64,000 nucleotides of DNA from Parelaphostrongylus tenuis (taxonomy: Eukaryota > Nematoda > Chromadorea > Rhabditida > Metastrongylidae). The notes below the pieces were generated by a model. The model searched no databases, had not been told where the DNA came from, and saw nothing but the letters and a program-made list of their open reading frames with translations. Positions 44,021 through 56,469 of the stretch are shown in pieces. Made by a program: the position numbers and the translations under genes. The stretch spans positions 20,576 to 84,575 of the forward strand of contig JAHQIW010000009.1 of assembly GCA_019055375.1 (NCBI GenBank), read 5' to 3'. How positions within the stretch are numbered: the first letter of the stretch is position 1; each line of letters opens with the position of its first letter.

Positions 44021-44474
44021 AGAATTGCAATGTACTATCATATATGCATCTTGATGGTAACAAAACAAGAATTAATCTAACATCGCCCTTCGTTCTTCTT
44101 AATAATTTCTTCATTTTTTAGATCAATGTTAGGCCTTCGTTAATCTTTGCGAGTACTTTCAAATGAGTACAGCCATTTCACACCATCTCTCTTTGATAAA
44201 AGCGGATTTCATGTACTACTGATTCGGAACATGCAAATGTATGAGGATGTGACGTGGAAATCTGGCAAATACAGTTCCCTTCAGTTCAACATTATCAGTA
44301 TTCGTCCGAAATTTTGCAGGACAACGGCCAAACTTGCTAAAGATCGTGGAAAGTTGGTTCAATAAGCGACTCTTACTTGTTTCAGTAGAATTTATACGAG
44401 ATGGAGAACGAAAACAAAACATTCCTTACATTACTTACTAGTTGTATAAAGCCCTTGACAAATGTCAGGTGCTA

Positions 44475-44770
44475 AAAAAAGACTTGGCGTTGATCATACT
44501 CTGAGGAAAACGCCTTTTATTTCACTTCATCAATTATCGTTTGAGGTGATTGAATCCACATATGGCTTTTACGATGACTGGCGGAGGCCTACCGATGTAC
44601 TAAATAAGTGCTATTACCCTCTCAAACAAGCGTGGTACGATTCTACTGAACCCAGACGCATTAAAGACTTGGTAAGCCTCAAGCGGACATCGGAACTACC
44701 GACCATTGATTGATCGCTTATGTGTGTCGCAGAGCACCTCCGACCACGGCGCTATACGCGCTCTTGTACT
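44475..44770 (-). mobile_element. SINE-B copy
   Basis: Same order as 38030-38315: GGCGTTGATCATACTC, CATATGGCTTTTACGATG, CAAACAAGCGTGGTAC, then GTGTGTCGCAGAGCACCTCC and a mutated A-box region CCACGGCGCTATACGCGCTC (on the plus strand). Confidence 0.6.
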
Positions 44771-45389
44771 ATATGTACCATAAAAATTTGCTGTGAGGAT
44801 TGAACAAAAAGGTCAAGACTTAAAGCGCAAAATGTGATCCCCTTTTCATTGCATATATATGTCAGTGACCAAATGGAAGAATAGGCTAATATACCGAAAC
44901 TATGAGATTGAATATTGTGAAGTAAAGAAGAACAAGGCGAGCTTAGCATTTGTTTGTCTTCCTGATGCATGAGCAGTGCGCAAGCATCTGGTCGGTGAAA
45001 ATAACTGTGCTATCACTATCGACTAGTAGTTATCATATAAACTATCCTGTGTTCAGGGTGATCCACCGTGAGATTCTTATGCGAATGGTACCCCACCAAA
45101 GAAGATTTGATTCAAGCGACGTGGAAGGCAAACATCCGTAATGATTACGAACGACTGTGTATAAATGACGAGAATTGTCGGCCCTCAACATTGTAGTATC
45201 AACTGAATCATGAAGGAAGCCATTATTGACTGTTAATACTAAGGTTAAAGAACAGTTATATTCAAAATACAATGACTTTATTCGACCCTCCTTTCTAGTT
45301 CACAGTTCTTTCTTGACACTTTCAGGATCACGTGTACAATTCACGGCAGACGTACGTTCGTGATTTTCTCGTCGGGCACAGACTTTTCA

Positions 45390-45880
45390 TAGGGCTTTAA
45401 ATAGTTGATCGATAGTTGAAAAAGTGTGGTTCTGATGCTACTCGTGGTTTTTGGAAATGCTTTTCGATTAAGCTGTAGCAATGGGAGGAGAAATACGTTT
45501 TTTTTCGTTGATGTGTATAGTGTAATTTGCAGTCGTGCTTGCTTGGCTTTTGCACCGAATAAAGTTTTCTCACTGAAGTCTTAGTACTCATTCGATAGCT
45601 TGATAAATGGCAACTCTAAATACGAACTTGGACATGAATTACTTCTTGATCGAAGCTGTTACAGTGCTGTAGTAACGACGAAAGAATTCAAGTTTCGCCA
45701 TCGAAGTGCTTTGCGTGCTTCGCTGTCCTTTCGCTTCGCTGTACTTGGTTCGACGGTAGAGTTTGCTGATCATTCGACAGCTCAAAAAATGAATGTTCTA
45801 AGGAGTAATTTGATCCTTTTCGAAATGCTTCTTTCTGTGCTCTGTAGCAAGGAAATTATGATCACGCTTCATATATGAGT
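45390..45880 (+). repeat. satellite-like array
   Basis: GATCGATAGTTG (45410), CATTCGATAGCTTG (45591) and CATTCGACAGCTC (45772) are spaced 181 and 181 bases apart. Each is followed by a diverged unit containing TTTTTGGAAATGCTTTTCG / CCTTTTCGAAATGCTTC. Confidence 0.75.
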
Positions 45881-46429
45881 ACTTGTCCCGCCGCCTGAAC
45901 ATCGCAATGGGCGTGTGAGTACTTACATAGAAAATTCCTCCGCTGGACATAGTTTATGATAAGAAAAAAGTTATGCTGCTAAAGACTTCTAAGGAAATTT
46001 TCCGTAGTAGGAAGAACGAATACGTGTCATGAAAATACTCACTTTGCAATTCGATTGGCCACATCAATAAGAAAACAACGCATCTTCATTTCTCACCTCC
46101 TATTTTTTGACGATATGTAAAAATGCAATGACTTTTACAAAAAGCTTATGTGGCGTGAACTAATTACGCAGTCGGAATAATCGTTGATAGAGCCAACAAT
46201 CATCAATTTGTAGAATATTTCTTTGAAAACCACATATTCTGACCCAAATTTTTCAAACTTGCGTTGATGCTTTTGATCTTTTGTTTGGAATATCTATTCA
46301 ACAATCAAGAATCTATACAATAAGCATCGATCATTAGTATCTCACCCTGATAACAGTACCGGTTGATATTTACCCGCCTTGCATATGATTTTGCATTGAG
46401 CAATATCTTTATTTGACAAACTGATACTT

Positions 46430-47080
46430 TTCCCCTATCCGCACCGAAATATAAAAAACGCATTTTTACTCTTTTTAAACATTTTGAAAATTATTCATTC
46501 GCCAAAAAAATTTCAACGATGTATACTATTTTTTGAATGGTTTTTATGCTACGCTGTAACAGTAAAATGAAATTTGTACCTTTCTGTTAGACGGCGACAA
46601 ATATTCGACCTCAATCATCAGACATGAATTCCTCACAGGAGTGTTGGTATTCATTCTAAAACTTGAATCTCTCGCTAGAAACATGGGCGCCTTTCAAACA
46701 CTCTTCTATAACGCCGTAAAGTCCAAAATAAAATTATGTTTCACACGGCCGCGCATTTTTTTTCTTATCTCGCTCATATTTCGCTGGACAAAACTCTTGC
46801 CCTAGAATACTAGCAATCTCTTGTAGCACAATTCTCGATTGACTCAAAACTGTGCCTAGTTTTCGGAAAAAGTTTTTCGATAGCGCTGCAAGAGAAAGAA
46901 AAGTCTTGTGCTTTCTACCTCGCCCGACAGAGCTCTTACGTTAGACTATTAGTGATCATTCGATAGCGTACTTTTCAATTTCCAGCGTTGCGCTTATTTT
47001 ATAGAAAGGCCGATCCCCTGCAGTGTAGCTGAAAAAAATATAATCGAGTCTCATATACTAAACCAACTTGCTTACCGGCT
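46430..47080 (+). repeat. satellite-like array
   Basis: Units with TTTTGAATGGTTTTTATGCT, GCTGTAACAGTAAAATGAAATT, CGCTAGAAACATGG, GCCGTAAAGTCCAAAATAAA and CATTCGATAGCGTAC (46955). Its right half is the repeat also found at 9640-9980. Confidence 0.6.
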
Positions 47081-47129
47081 AATCCATGCGTTAGGGGATG
47101 GGCGAAAGATCGGTGATCTGGGTGTTAGA

Positions 47130-47290
47130 CAAGTAGGATGCATCTTATTATTCAATTAGGAGATTTCTCTTCACTTTGAGAAAAAAACTCTAGATGAACA
47201 ATCGCCTCAGATACTACGAATTTTTCTCTGCACATTAATATGCTTTCTGCGCTTCCAGCAAATTATTCGCGTTACAAAATAAGGGCGCGC
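47130..47290 (+). repeat. second copy of the repeat next to RTE-1
   Basis: CAGATACTACGAATTTTTCT, ATATGCTTTCTGCGCTTCCA, GCAAATTATTCGCG match 10110-10180. Here the repeat is not interrupted by RTE-1, so it gives the empty-site context. Confidence 0.6.
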
Positions 47291-47573
47291 AGCGTTTGTA
47301 AAGCAAAATTTTGATTTGGATTTTACAGTGTCATGAAAGGGCGATTCGAAAAGCCGGCTAGGCAGTGCTCCAGTCGGAGATCTGAGCATTCGATTGTTTT
47401 GCTAACACTCTTATAAACAACTATTGTCCAACAAATGGTCTAGAATATTTATTTATTGCAGTCTAACAGAAAAAAGTCCTAAAATTTTTTCACATTTAAG
47501 CAGTTTTCGCCAAATAAAAGCTTTTCTTAGAATAATCCAATAACTGTTCAATAGCACAAATTTTGCTTGTTGA

Positions 47574-47954
47574 TATGATGTTTTCTATATTTCTAAGAGA
47601 ACTGAGTGGTGAGCAAAAACACGACCTCAGGCGGAATCGAACCCACGTTTCATCCTATCCGGGGACGCGTGCTCTACCACTACACCACTGAGGCACATTT
47701 GCCCTACCACTCCTTCTTCAACATCTCAATTTTAGCTATAAGCCACCAACCCTTTGACAGGTTTGGTCGGGTATGCGATTTCGCTTTATAAACCCAGTTG
47801 AGATGTTGAAGAATGAGTGGTCGGGCAAATGTGCCTCAGTGGTGTAGTGGTAGAGCACGCGTCTCCGGATAGGATGAAACGTGGGTTCGATTCCCACCTG
47901 AGGCTGTGTTCTTGCTCACCACTCAATTCTCTTAGGAATACAGAAAACATCATA
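47574..47954. mobile_element. inverted pair of tRNA-like repeats (SINE-C)
   Basis: Arms of about 156 bp, 47574-47729 and 47798-47954, are near-perfect reverse complements across a 68-bp spacer. Each contains a 71-72-nt tRNA-like sequence (47624-47694 minus; 47833-47904 plus). The plus one has acceptor arms GCCTCAG / CTGAGGC, D arm TAGTGGTAGAGCA, and T arm GTGGG TTCGATT CCCAC. The anticodon loop reads CCGGATA, with C instead of the near-invariant U33. Similarity extends well past the tRNA on both sides and to 52640-52860, so it is a repeat rather than a tRNA gene. Confidence 0.75.
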
Positions 47955-48214
47955 ACAGTGGGAAATGCATTGAAAATACTATCAATTCCAAGGTGTGTTT
48001 GCATTTTGATAAGAATTCCTTGACGCGTGGTAGCAGTGAGAATGAAAAAGTGTTAAACCTTCAAGTACTTTTCGCGGGCCCAGTTTTTATCCAGACTTTC
48101 AATAGCCATTCGATAGTTGTACCGAATGAATCGTCAGTTTAACAGCATCGTATTTGCTCCATAAGAAAATCAAGAAGTTAATTGACAGAATGCCAGCTTC
48201 ACTGTGATTGCGTA

Positions 48215-48600
48215 ATGAAAGAGAGCTTCTTATTCAAACATAAACGATATATCTCATATTTAATAATTGAATCAACATGTTATGTGATTTAGTAATAGAC
48301 TCTTGCACAGACAGATACACGTGTTTCGACCTTACAGTCTCGTCATCGGGCAGAACCCGTGTGTTGTCTTTTAGTCTTTTAGCCAGTCCTCTGTGGGTGC
48401 TCCAGTCACCACAATGAGAGGTAGCGAAGACAAACGACATTGAAAGTCAAGTGAGAATTTCATCAAATATACAGGTTGTACATTAGATTGCTCTTTGGCT
48501 GATATTTTTATAATATTATACTTTTATTTTGAGTGTTAGATTAAGACCAGGTTCAAATTTCAATACATCTCATAATTATTATTTATTAAACGTTACATAC
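48215..48600 (-). mobile_element. class-1 hammerhead repeat, partial tandem
   Basis: ATATCTCAT..AATAATTGAATCAACATG near 48250 and ACATCTCATAATTATTATTT near 48565 are the same block 316 bases apart. One ribozyme-like motif in between. Same layout as 1110-1500 and 38446-38800. Confidence 0.65.
48309..48351 (-). ncRNA. hammerhead-like motif, class 1, inactive
   Basis: Minus strand GCCCGA followed directly by TGACGA: the core C3 is deleted. GAC TGTAAG GTC, GAAA, CACGTG, TA remain; the 3' side of stem I is lost. Confidence 0.6.
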
Positions 48601-48683
48601 CTTTCTTGTCGATCGCTCTTTTGAAGGCCCGCTCAAACGATATAATCTGACATGGGTATATCATGTTTTGAGCCGTTAGGTCT

Positions 48684-48728
48684 ATTGCTGTACAGGGATC
48701 TGTTTCGTCCTATTGGGACCAACTCGAC
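48684..48728 (-). ncRNA. hammerhead-like motif, class 2, 5' core lost
   Basis: Stem II GTCC CAATA GGAC and GAAA are intact on the minus strand, and stem III is CAG ATCC CTG, U, A. The CUGANGA part has decayed. Confidence 0.5.
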
Positions 48729-48847
48729 TGCCGGTCATTACATGTCAGGTAAATCCATCATCTAGCTTGCGGTGATTTTTTTACTCGGCGTCGAATCCTT
48801 CGTAGAGGATTACTCAGCCTCAGAGGATCAGCTGAAACCGAGTGAGG

Positions 48848-48896
48848 GTGCTACCGGACGAGTCCCAATAGGACGAAACAGGTATCTGTGTAGCAC
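48848..48896 (+). ncRNA. hammerhead-like motif, class 2, mutated
   Basis: GTGCTA, CCGGACGA (core changed, one base longer), GTCC CAATA GGAC (perfect stem II), GAAA, CAG GTAT CTG, U, then G instead of an allowed base at the cleavage site, TAGCAC. Stem I is perfect. Inactive by core. Confidence 0.6.
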
Positions 48897-49214
48897 TAGA
48901 CCTAACGGCAAAAAGCATGTTATATCCTCAACAGATATATATATATATATATATAATGTATTGCCACCAAAAGCATACGAGTGTGTAAAGAAAATTGCGA
49001 AGTATCAAACATCACAGGAAGCAATAGATTCATTTTCAAAACGGTGAAGAAGTCCTAATCAAATAACAAAATAACGCACGCACCTGTGATTTGCACACTG
49101 CTCATGGCGATGACAAATGGTGGTCCTGAAAGGGCTATTAAACCAAAACACAAAGCTATTGCAATAAATTTGAAGAAATAATTGAGATTTTCTGACTGAT
49201 TGAGTTGTAAGGAA

Positions 49215-49330
49215 TTCAACCTCTCCAGAGTCCTGAGAACACGAAAATCACCGAAACGTCAGTTTTTCAAATAGATTCTATTATAAAACCTCGTGTTTCG
49301 ACTTCAGAAGTTGAGGCTTCTATAGATTTG
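49215..49330 (+). mobile_element. solo class-3 repeat, decayed
   Basis: Ribozyme-like CCTGAGAA, ACCGAAACGTCAG (49228-49264) followed by CAAATAGATTCTATTATAAA and ACCTCGTG (49288), the same order and spacing as downstream of the Penelope ribozyme at 58774. Confidence 0.6.
49228..49264 (+). ncRNA. hammerhead-like motif, class 3, degenerate
   Basis: The CUGANGA core is broken (CTGAGAA). GAAACGTCAG is intact. No convincing stem II. Confidence 0.45.
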
Positions 49331-49499
49331 TAGAAGAGGTTTTATGTTATTGTGTTATGAGCGAAGGTGTTTTGGAAAAGTTTATTGATCTCTCTTTACT
49401 TTTGGTTCTCTTCATGAGCTTTGTAAAATATTTGGTGAGCGCGGCTCTTTGCATTACGAGGATAGCCTGGTTGTAGCATTCTCCAAAGCGTTCATTGTT

Positions 49500-49580
49500 G
49501 ACAGCCACTCAGTGTTGGGAGCGAGCTCTAGCCCGCGCGCCGCGGCCAACATCACAACCACTCGGCCCACGGCACGCATA
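49500..49580. other. GC-rich patch
   Basis: TAGCCCGCGCGCCGCGGCC inside an AT-rich setting; no tRNA boxes or open frame. Unexplained. Confidence 0.5.
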
Positions 49581-49799
49581 TGAATAATGACTTTCTATTA
49601 ATCTTCTTCTATTTAGCTTTGGACCTTGTTTATTGCTGCGACGTGGACACAACGCCACTGCTTTTTTTTAAGCGTCATCATTTTGAACGGGGAAGCCACA
49701 TGATTACGAGAGGGCTTTATTTCGCAATTTTTTTTCCTACGTCAGGAGTAGTTCACCTTTATTCATTTCTACAACTAGTCGCCAAATAACCAACTAGTA

Positions 49800-49960
49800 T
49801 AAAACTGTCAGATACTTTTCGTCTCGAGTGTTTTGAGACCTGTCTCAAAACAATGTAATCTGATAAGATATTTTTTGAGCCTTTCTGATGTCTGTTATGG
49901 TACTTGAACAGTGCATGGCACGTGTTTCGACATTACAGTCTCGTCAATCAAGCGCTGCTT
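49800..49960 (-). mobile_element. class-1 hammerhead repeat fragment
   Basis: TCTCGAGTGTTTTGAGACC, the ATGATG..TTATGG..TTGAACAGTGCATGG block and a ribozyme-like motif at 49912-49955. The rest of the unit is missing. Confidence 0.5.
49912..49955 (-). ncRNA. hammerhead-like motif, class 1, inactive
   Basis: Minus strand TTGACGA (core C3 changed to T), GAC TGTAAT GTC, GAAA, CACGTG. Stem I is not complementary. Confidence 0.5.
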
Positions 49961-50094
49961 TTCGTTCAATCAGTTAATCGGTGAAAAGTATATGAAGGAA
50001 TCGACGACGAAAGAACTGAATATTGTCAGATTCTCAATTATATCACCCTTTTGTACTTATGAACTAAAACTATACAACATAAATCTTTCAATAT

Positions 50095-50225
50095 ACCCAG
50101 TAGCGTAGAGTGGGTGTAGAAACATTCGCGCCAGTCGACATTCAAATCCAGATCTCACTCTTTTCCGGGAGCGTATGCTAACCGTTGCACCACCGACGCT
50201 CGTTTTGCAACCGCTCTTTTTGCTC
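50095..50225 (-). mobile_element. SINE-A fragment
   Basis: GTAGAGTGGGTGTAGAAACA, GCGCCAGTCGACATTC, TCCGGGAGCGTATGCTAACC, ACCGACGCTCGTTTTGCA: the tRNA-like head on the minus strand. Confidence 0.55.
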
Positions 50226-52639
50226 TACAACGCGTTATCTGTCTTTCAGTCTTGATATGATCCCATTTTATGCTTATCTCATAGCCATCATTGTAATCTT
50301 GTGATTGAAAATTTAGGACAATGAATAGTTTGTCAAAGATAACGTTTGCGCATTGCATGCGATGATAGTTCATCGATAATTCTCGTCAAATTTTTAGTTA
50401 TTCCTGTACTTTAGTGGTTGTGTTATAGGAATATAAAACAGACTTTCTTATTTTCTATTTTTATTTTACTTCGTTTTGATTTTTCATCTATTTATTTTTA
50501 TTTTTTATAATATAAATATTTTTATTTCATATATTCCGGTTTGGACATCATCAAGCCGGCTTTAGTCACTGGACATTGGCATAAAATCAGATGTTCCATG
50601 CATTTATTTCCCAAATATGCACCCTTCATATTGAAAAGTAGGAAATTTTCAGGACAACTGGTCTTTTTCTTGACTAAAAAATACTTTTATAGAAATTTTT
50701 CGAGATATATTTGGTCTTGCCGTAGCAGTAGAGAAAATCGAAGTACACTATGTGATATGAAAAAAGTCAGTGTGAAGACCAAACTAAAGGTAAAGGCACT
50801 TGATGCAAAGCGCAAATTTGTTTTCGCTGTTGGAACATAGCACCAAAGTCTTCTTGAAAACCAGGTTCAGCATTGAAGTTATCATTTCTCAGGATATTGA
50901 ATGATCACTGATAGTCTACTGAAAAACCCAATGGAGTATAAAAAAATCAAGGAACACAAACAAATTCCCCAGAGGGCGACTGTATTCCACGTACCTTTGT
51001 TGTGAAAAGTTTCAGAAAGGTGAAATTTCAAATGAACTGGAAGTCTTGTTACCGAAATACGTTTATATAGGTCTCCCACCCAATGGCAATATTTTTTTGG
51101 CGAAAAAGTTTGTCTAGAGCCAAATTTTACTGTACCGAAATAACGCACTCTGGATGTAAAAGTTGTCTTTTTTTGTTAGCAGAATATACTATGTAGATCT
51201 CTTTACAAAAGCCATTGAATGATCAGTAATAAATTAATGAGCTCTCCTGAGTAGAAAAGGAAAGAAAATACGAGTACATCTTGCATAATAAGACTGCATT
51301 CCATACATTTCGTAATGAAAAGTGGAAATTTGCTGAAGAGTGGGCGTTCTTTCCCACGAAAAATACGTTGTTTCGAGTCCCTATGAAAATTTAATTCTTC
51401 GTAGCGATAAAGTGTACTCAAAATGAATATTTCCTACATAATACCATAAACTTCGCTGTGAAGGTGGGATAAGGAGTGCAATAGTAAAGCGCTATCTTTT
51501 ACGGACTAGTAAAGCGCGGTGTGAAGGTTTTTTTCACAAGCGAAGCTGAGTATCAAGCTCTGCATTTTTCAGTTTATCGAACGACTGAGGAATAGACCAA
51601 AAAATAGGAGCAAGAAAAAACAAATGTTGTGTAATAGTTGAAGATATGTTCTTTTCCAGAAGGATGTGATTTTCTCATTAAAACTTGGGAGATTTAATGA
51701 TACAGGGCGTTCTTAATATTGATTTACCTTCAATGGGAACTGTTTTGTTATATAAGATCGCTTAGCAGTGACAACATCTTCCTAAAACCTAAATTTATCA
51801 GAAACTTTATATTTTCATTGCTGCATGAGCCGTAGAAAACCATGGGATGAGGCGAGCATTTGGGGAACTCTGTTTCATATTGTATCACGCGGTTCCTAAC
51901 GGAATAAGGGAAATAAATATGACGCAAATACATAAAGCGGGGCAAAGAAGATTGTTATGTGCTTAAACATGAAAGAAAACGGCTGCTATACTTGAATATT
52001 GTTTGAATAGGCGACGTTCGAAGTCGTCGTGAGGCAGTGTAGGTCCCGATATGCGACGATTACGGCACTGGTTGAGGAGTGCTGACGAACAGCGATAGTC
52101 TTACGGTAGCGAGCGCTATAATGTCATAGTTCTGCCACGTCACCGTGCGATGTCAGAGGCTTTTTCAAAGATCATTGACGATTTGAGGATTAGCGTCATG
52201 TACAAGTTCGGGTTCAAGAGAAAGTCAGGTCGGGAGGGAGTAGGGGTGCGTATGTGTGAGAGAGAGAGAAGCCTATGCGAGTCGAGGCGGCCCAGCAATG
52301 GTTGCGAATCCGTGAAAAACTATTGCCTTGACGTTTCTCCGAACGGATCACCCACATCTTCACTTCTTTTCTTTGGCTTTTTTCTTAAACATAAGCCCGT
52401 GAGGAACGATCATCGAATCAACTGCGCGCAGCGTTAATTGCAAAGGTGTGCTATTTCCGCCATACAGAAGAGACCTTTTTCTTCCGTCTAGAGAAAAAAT
52501 ATGGTCTCTCTAGTGATTCCGATACATCACAGTTTGCTGTAGAAACTAATATGCTTTTGTAGCATATGTAATTCTTATGTGTAGAGATGGCGCCAGTTTA
52601 CTATCCAGTTAAACTGTTTTTAACTTTTATCTAAGTACA
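50226..52639. other. no recognised gene
   Basis: AT-rich. Open frames of 60-100 codons (50541-50840, 52150-52437 and others) have no known motif. Possible very diverged satellite-like units, not demonstrable by eye. Confidence 0.4.
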
Positions 52640-52860
52640 ATGGCTGCCATCAATTGGGTTTCTAAAGCGATATTGCTTACCCGACCAAACTTGTCAAAGG
52701 TTGGTAGCCTATGACTATGATGGAGATATCCTGAGCAATGAGTGGTGGCCAAGTTTGAGGCTAGGTGGTGTGGTGGTAGCACGCGTCCCGGTATGGATGA
52801 AGAGCTAGTTTAACTCCCGCCTGAGATCGAATTTCTGCTCACCACTCAGTTTTCTAGGTA
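52640..52860 (+). mobile_element. SINE-C copy
   Basis: ATTGGGTTTCTAAAGCGATA, CCCGACCAAACTTGTCAAAG, GGTTGGTAGCC, GAGTGGTGG, a decayed tRNA-like core (GGTGGTGTGGTGGTAGCACG) and CTGCTCACCACTCAGTTTTC. Single orientation, unlike 47574-47954. Confidence 0.65.
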
Positions 52861-52984
52861 TACTTAAAGTAATGAATGTTTGATCAAAAGTGATGATACA
52901 TACTGTAGCGATGTCAGTTCATCGATAACTCACAACTTTGTAAACATTAGTGTACTTCAGATGTTAAGACTATGCAAAGTCATA

Positions 52985-53120
52985 GAAAAAGAGTGGTGTG
53001 CAAAATGGGCATCAGTAGTGGAACTGGTTGGAGCACGCGCTCCCGAATAGAGTGAGTGTGGCTTCAAGTCCCGCTTGACGCAAGAGTTTTGCACATTACT
53101 CTACACCATTTGGTAAGATT
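52985..53120 (+). mobile_element. SINE-A copy, head
   Basis: GTGGTGTGCAAAATGGGCAT, GAGCACGCGCTCCCGAATAG, GACGCAAGAGTTTTGCACAT, ACTCTACACCATTTGG. Confidence 0.65.
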
Positions 53121-55594
53121 ATTGAGTTTTCTTCTATCATTTTTGAGGGCATTCGTTCTCATACAAACACTTATATTTTGCCATGAACAATATCCATCGC
53201 TGCAACCTTTTCCACTGTGCATGTTCACTTATTTTGAATACTCTAAGTATATTTCTCAGTTGTTTACCTTCAAGGCGATTGGCTATAGCTCTCTCAAATT
53301 TAACGTGGGAAGGTGCAGGTGGCTGTGGCCGTCCACAAGTAGACTAGGGACCTGTTTCTCATAGCTGCATCCAATGGCTGTCGTCCTCCACTTTCACCGC
53401 TTAGATACATCGAAGAGAACTTGAATGCTTCTGTCACACGGAAGAAGTCTGTGTGAAAAGCCTACAGGAGTTCTACAAAAAATTAGTAGGTATTTTATGT
53501 TTCTTGCCCGTTTATTGTCACTCTGCATTCACTGTCTTTATGGATGCGCCTTTGAAATGGTTGATTAGAAAACTGCAAGCCAATCTTAACTTCCCAAATT
53601 TTGAATAAGAAGGAACCTTTGAAACTTCAGTCATTGCGCCGTATCGTGTCCAATCACATCAAAAGTTTACTTCTGAACAAATGATCGTTGACAGGTAAAA
53701 GATTTCAATGCCGCTCAGAATTCTGCCCAACTCTTTGATGATTATAGGCGTTCAAGGAGGCGTGAGTTAAGGTAGAAGACACCAGTCGACCTCTACTAAC
53801 TGTACATGATCAGTATTTGAAAACTTGATATAGAACAGATATATCTTTGGTAATCGGGCAAATGATGTGTAGGAAAAGCCGATTCCAGTTCACAAGTTAG
53901 AAGACGAAAATGCGCAATAAGATTGAAAATTATGTTCATTCTGACGTTTATTGAAGGATGACATTTATTGTAGGAAAATACGACTTGGTAAGATGCATGA
54001 GCGTTTTTTTTACTTAAGTGCCTAGAAATAAATCTCTTCGACAATCTACTTTTTTGTGACAACGAAATGCTATGTCAATCTAAATTTTATTACAAAATTT
54101 CCAACAAGACCCGATTCGAAGTTCGAAAGATGGGCTAACTACTCCTAAAGCTAGGAGTATTTTTTCTTGTCGGTACTGTACACTGAGAACGCCTACCTAT
54201 GAGCAAAAAATCTATAACATCATTGAATTTTCGAGAAGTTTGGTGAAGAAAAGGCACTCTTGGCAAAAAGTGTTCTACAGAATCATGTATGAGAACTGTG
54301 AAAACTTACTCCGGTTAGATACTAAAAAATTTCAGTACAATTTTCCTTTGAGGGTAGTACAGCATATGAAACGTATTTTCAAACTATACTCTTGCAATAC
54401 TAGAATAAGAGTTGGAAATGTGCCGTTATCCCAAGGAAGCAGCTTTCCTATTAATCAGCAAGATAAAGTCGGCGTTTTTTTCATTATGAATATGCTCGCA
54501 GAGATTACTTTAAAACTAATCTTCCTTTTCGTAATAACAAAGTCTGCAATCTTCAAAATCGTCGACATATGAGCTATCGGAAAACTGCTAAAAATTCAAC
54601 GAGAGTCTTACACAGGCCCTAGCCGTGCAAACAAAGCAAACTGAGTGCGAACTATAATTCATATTTGTTGCTACAACATAGTACGAAATTCTCAGTGGAA
54701 AGCTAGTACAATGTCGAAATTGCCGGGAAACAAGCTTTTGGATAGTTACCAAAAGTCTGAGTGAAAAATTCAGTTCTAAGGAAAGGTTGCATACCAATCG
54801 TGCAGCAGCTAGATAAACACCGCTCCAAATGATTCGAGCAATCCTATTGTAATATATAACTAGTAACCGGTGGCCGATAATCTGAACAAGCACTGCCACC
54901 TTCGATTCCTGGAATTCTCTCTGCATCTTGAAATTTCAGCGCCAATTTAATGCTCCAAAGTTAATTTTTTTGGGCTGGAAAACTTGAAACTGAATCGATT
55001 GAGTATCACGGAGAGTATACGTAGTCGTAATTGCCAATGAAGAGCTAGACAGAATTACTCCTAAGGGTCTTCAGTTTACCGTTTGACAAGTTTCTCCCAA
55101 TAAGCCGCCCTCGCATGCTTTCTTCTCTTTCTTTTTCGAAGCTGATCAGATGGTTGCTATTTTTGCTCATATCTAAACAGTTCTCACTTAGGTTCTTAAA
55201 GTTTGTGATCGGCTGCAAAGTGAAGCCTGAAGCTGTCTATCCTCCTAAGAAACAACATAAACCGTCACTTCAAACCAGTCTAAGGAAGAAAGGGACCCTT
55301 TAGACTCCTCAAAAAGCTTCTCCACCAGCGATCCGAGCAGAGGATCAAAGCAGAATGGAATTTGAAAAGATGCAGTGGTAGTATGAGTGGAACAAATTTG
55401 GAAGCCCAATAATCGGCCAGTATAGCGCCATCTGAGGCGACCAAAGTAGGTTGACGAGCTTCCCCATTTACCTCTAGACTTATCTGAACTCATCATTTCA
55501 TTCTGATTCGTTTGAGCCTTTCTTTACTTTTCTTTTCTCCTTTTATTTTGATATTTTCTTCTCATAGCTATTGATATCACTATTATTGTGCATA
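53121..55594. other. no recognised gene
   Basis: Open frames of 102-112 codons (53056-53364, 54240-54572, 54588-54926) lack known motifs. A GAGCTATCGG near 54572 resembles the reverse of the satellite motif, so 54560-54900 may hold very diverged minus-strand units. Confidence 0.4.
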
Positions 55595-56469
55595 TCACCA
55601 CCTATACGTGGGTGGCGTCGCTTTGGAAGCTAGCTTTAAGGACTCCCAAACCAGTTCAGTTCAGAGCCAAATTCCTCTAAACAAGTTTATAAGATTCTAA
55701 TGTTTCCGAGCACAGGGGAATCAATTAGCGAGAAGTGATGAATGTCAAATTTGTATTAAAAACGAGGTAAGTGAGAGGAATTAGCTGCGAAGAAATGTCA
55801 GCGAATGCTCCATTCCATCAGGTTGCATGACTCGAATTTGATTTCTACCAATTCGTTTGCTATTCGATGACGTAAAATCCTGGCTTTCTCAAAAACAAAA
55901 TAATCGCAATCGAGAAAACGTTGACATTACTAATGTACATACATGAGAAATCTGTGAAAAAAAGACATCGATAGAGAGAACAAAGCATAACTTTTGCTCC
56001 GGGACATTTGTTGTAGAAATTCCTAAGAAGCGGATATCAACGGGTAGAAAAAGCCGGCTTATAGCCTGAGCATGAAATGGTACCAAATTGCTGCGAACAC
56101 CTTGAAGTAATTCCCAATACCGACCACTTCTAATGTTCTTTGTCCACTAAATCAGCTAAAATATCTTGGCAGTGCTATAATATCAAATTTTCACAAGATG
56201 TATATGATGTAATATCTTACAGCAAAACTCCTAGGACGTGAAATTGCCTCTTCAGTCGGCGTTCATAAAAACTGATAACAGCCAGACATTTATCAGCAAT
56301 GATGACACTTTCGATCCCTCATTTGCACATAACTTTTAGATTCTATGTCGGACCAATTTCAATAGCGTAATCTATTTGCGACGGAGCAGAGCAGCTTAAA
56401 CTTTTGCGGACAGGTGGTTCCACTTAAATGGTATCAGCACAGTGACCCGTCGTAGTCAATACTAGGATG

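Larger units (their letters stand above)
48600..48955. mobile_element. class-2 hammerhead repeats, inverted pair
   Basis: A minus copy (48600-48745) and a plus copy (48750-48955) share TTTTGAGCCGTTAGGTCTA / TAGACCTAACGGCAAAAA and CATGTTATATCC. It ends in a TA microsatellite (about 48934-48953). Same inverted layout as 28870-29449. Confidence 0.6.

Noticed and set aside
47833..47904. Possible functional tRNA gene
   Set aside because: Cloverleaf arms are good, but U33 is missing, an inverted copy lies beside it and similarity extends beyond the tRNA into a dispersed repeat.
49500..49580. GC-rich patch as a CpG island promoter
   Set aside because: Too short, no gene beside it, and nematodes do not show promoter CpG islands of the vertebrate type.
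54240..54926. Two opposed frames of 110 and 112 codons
   Set aside because: No motif; likely chance frames in AT-rich, possibly satellite-derived DNA.
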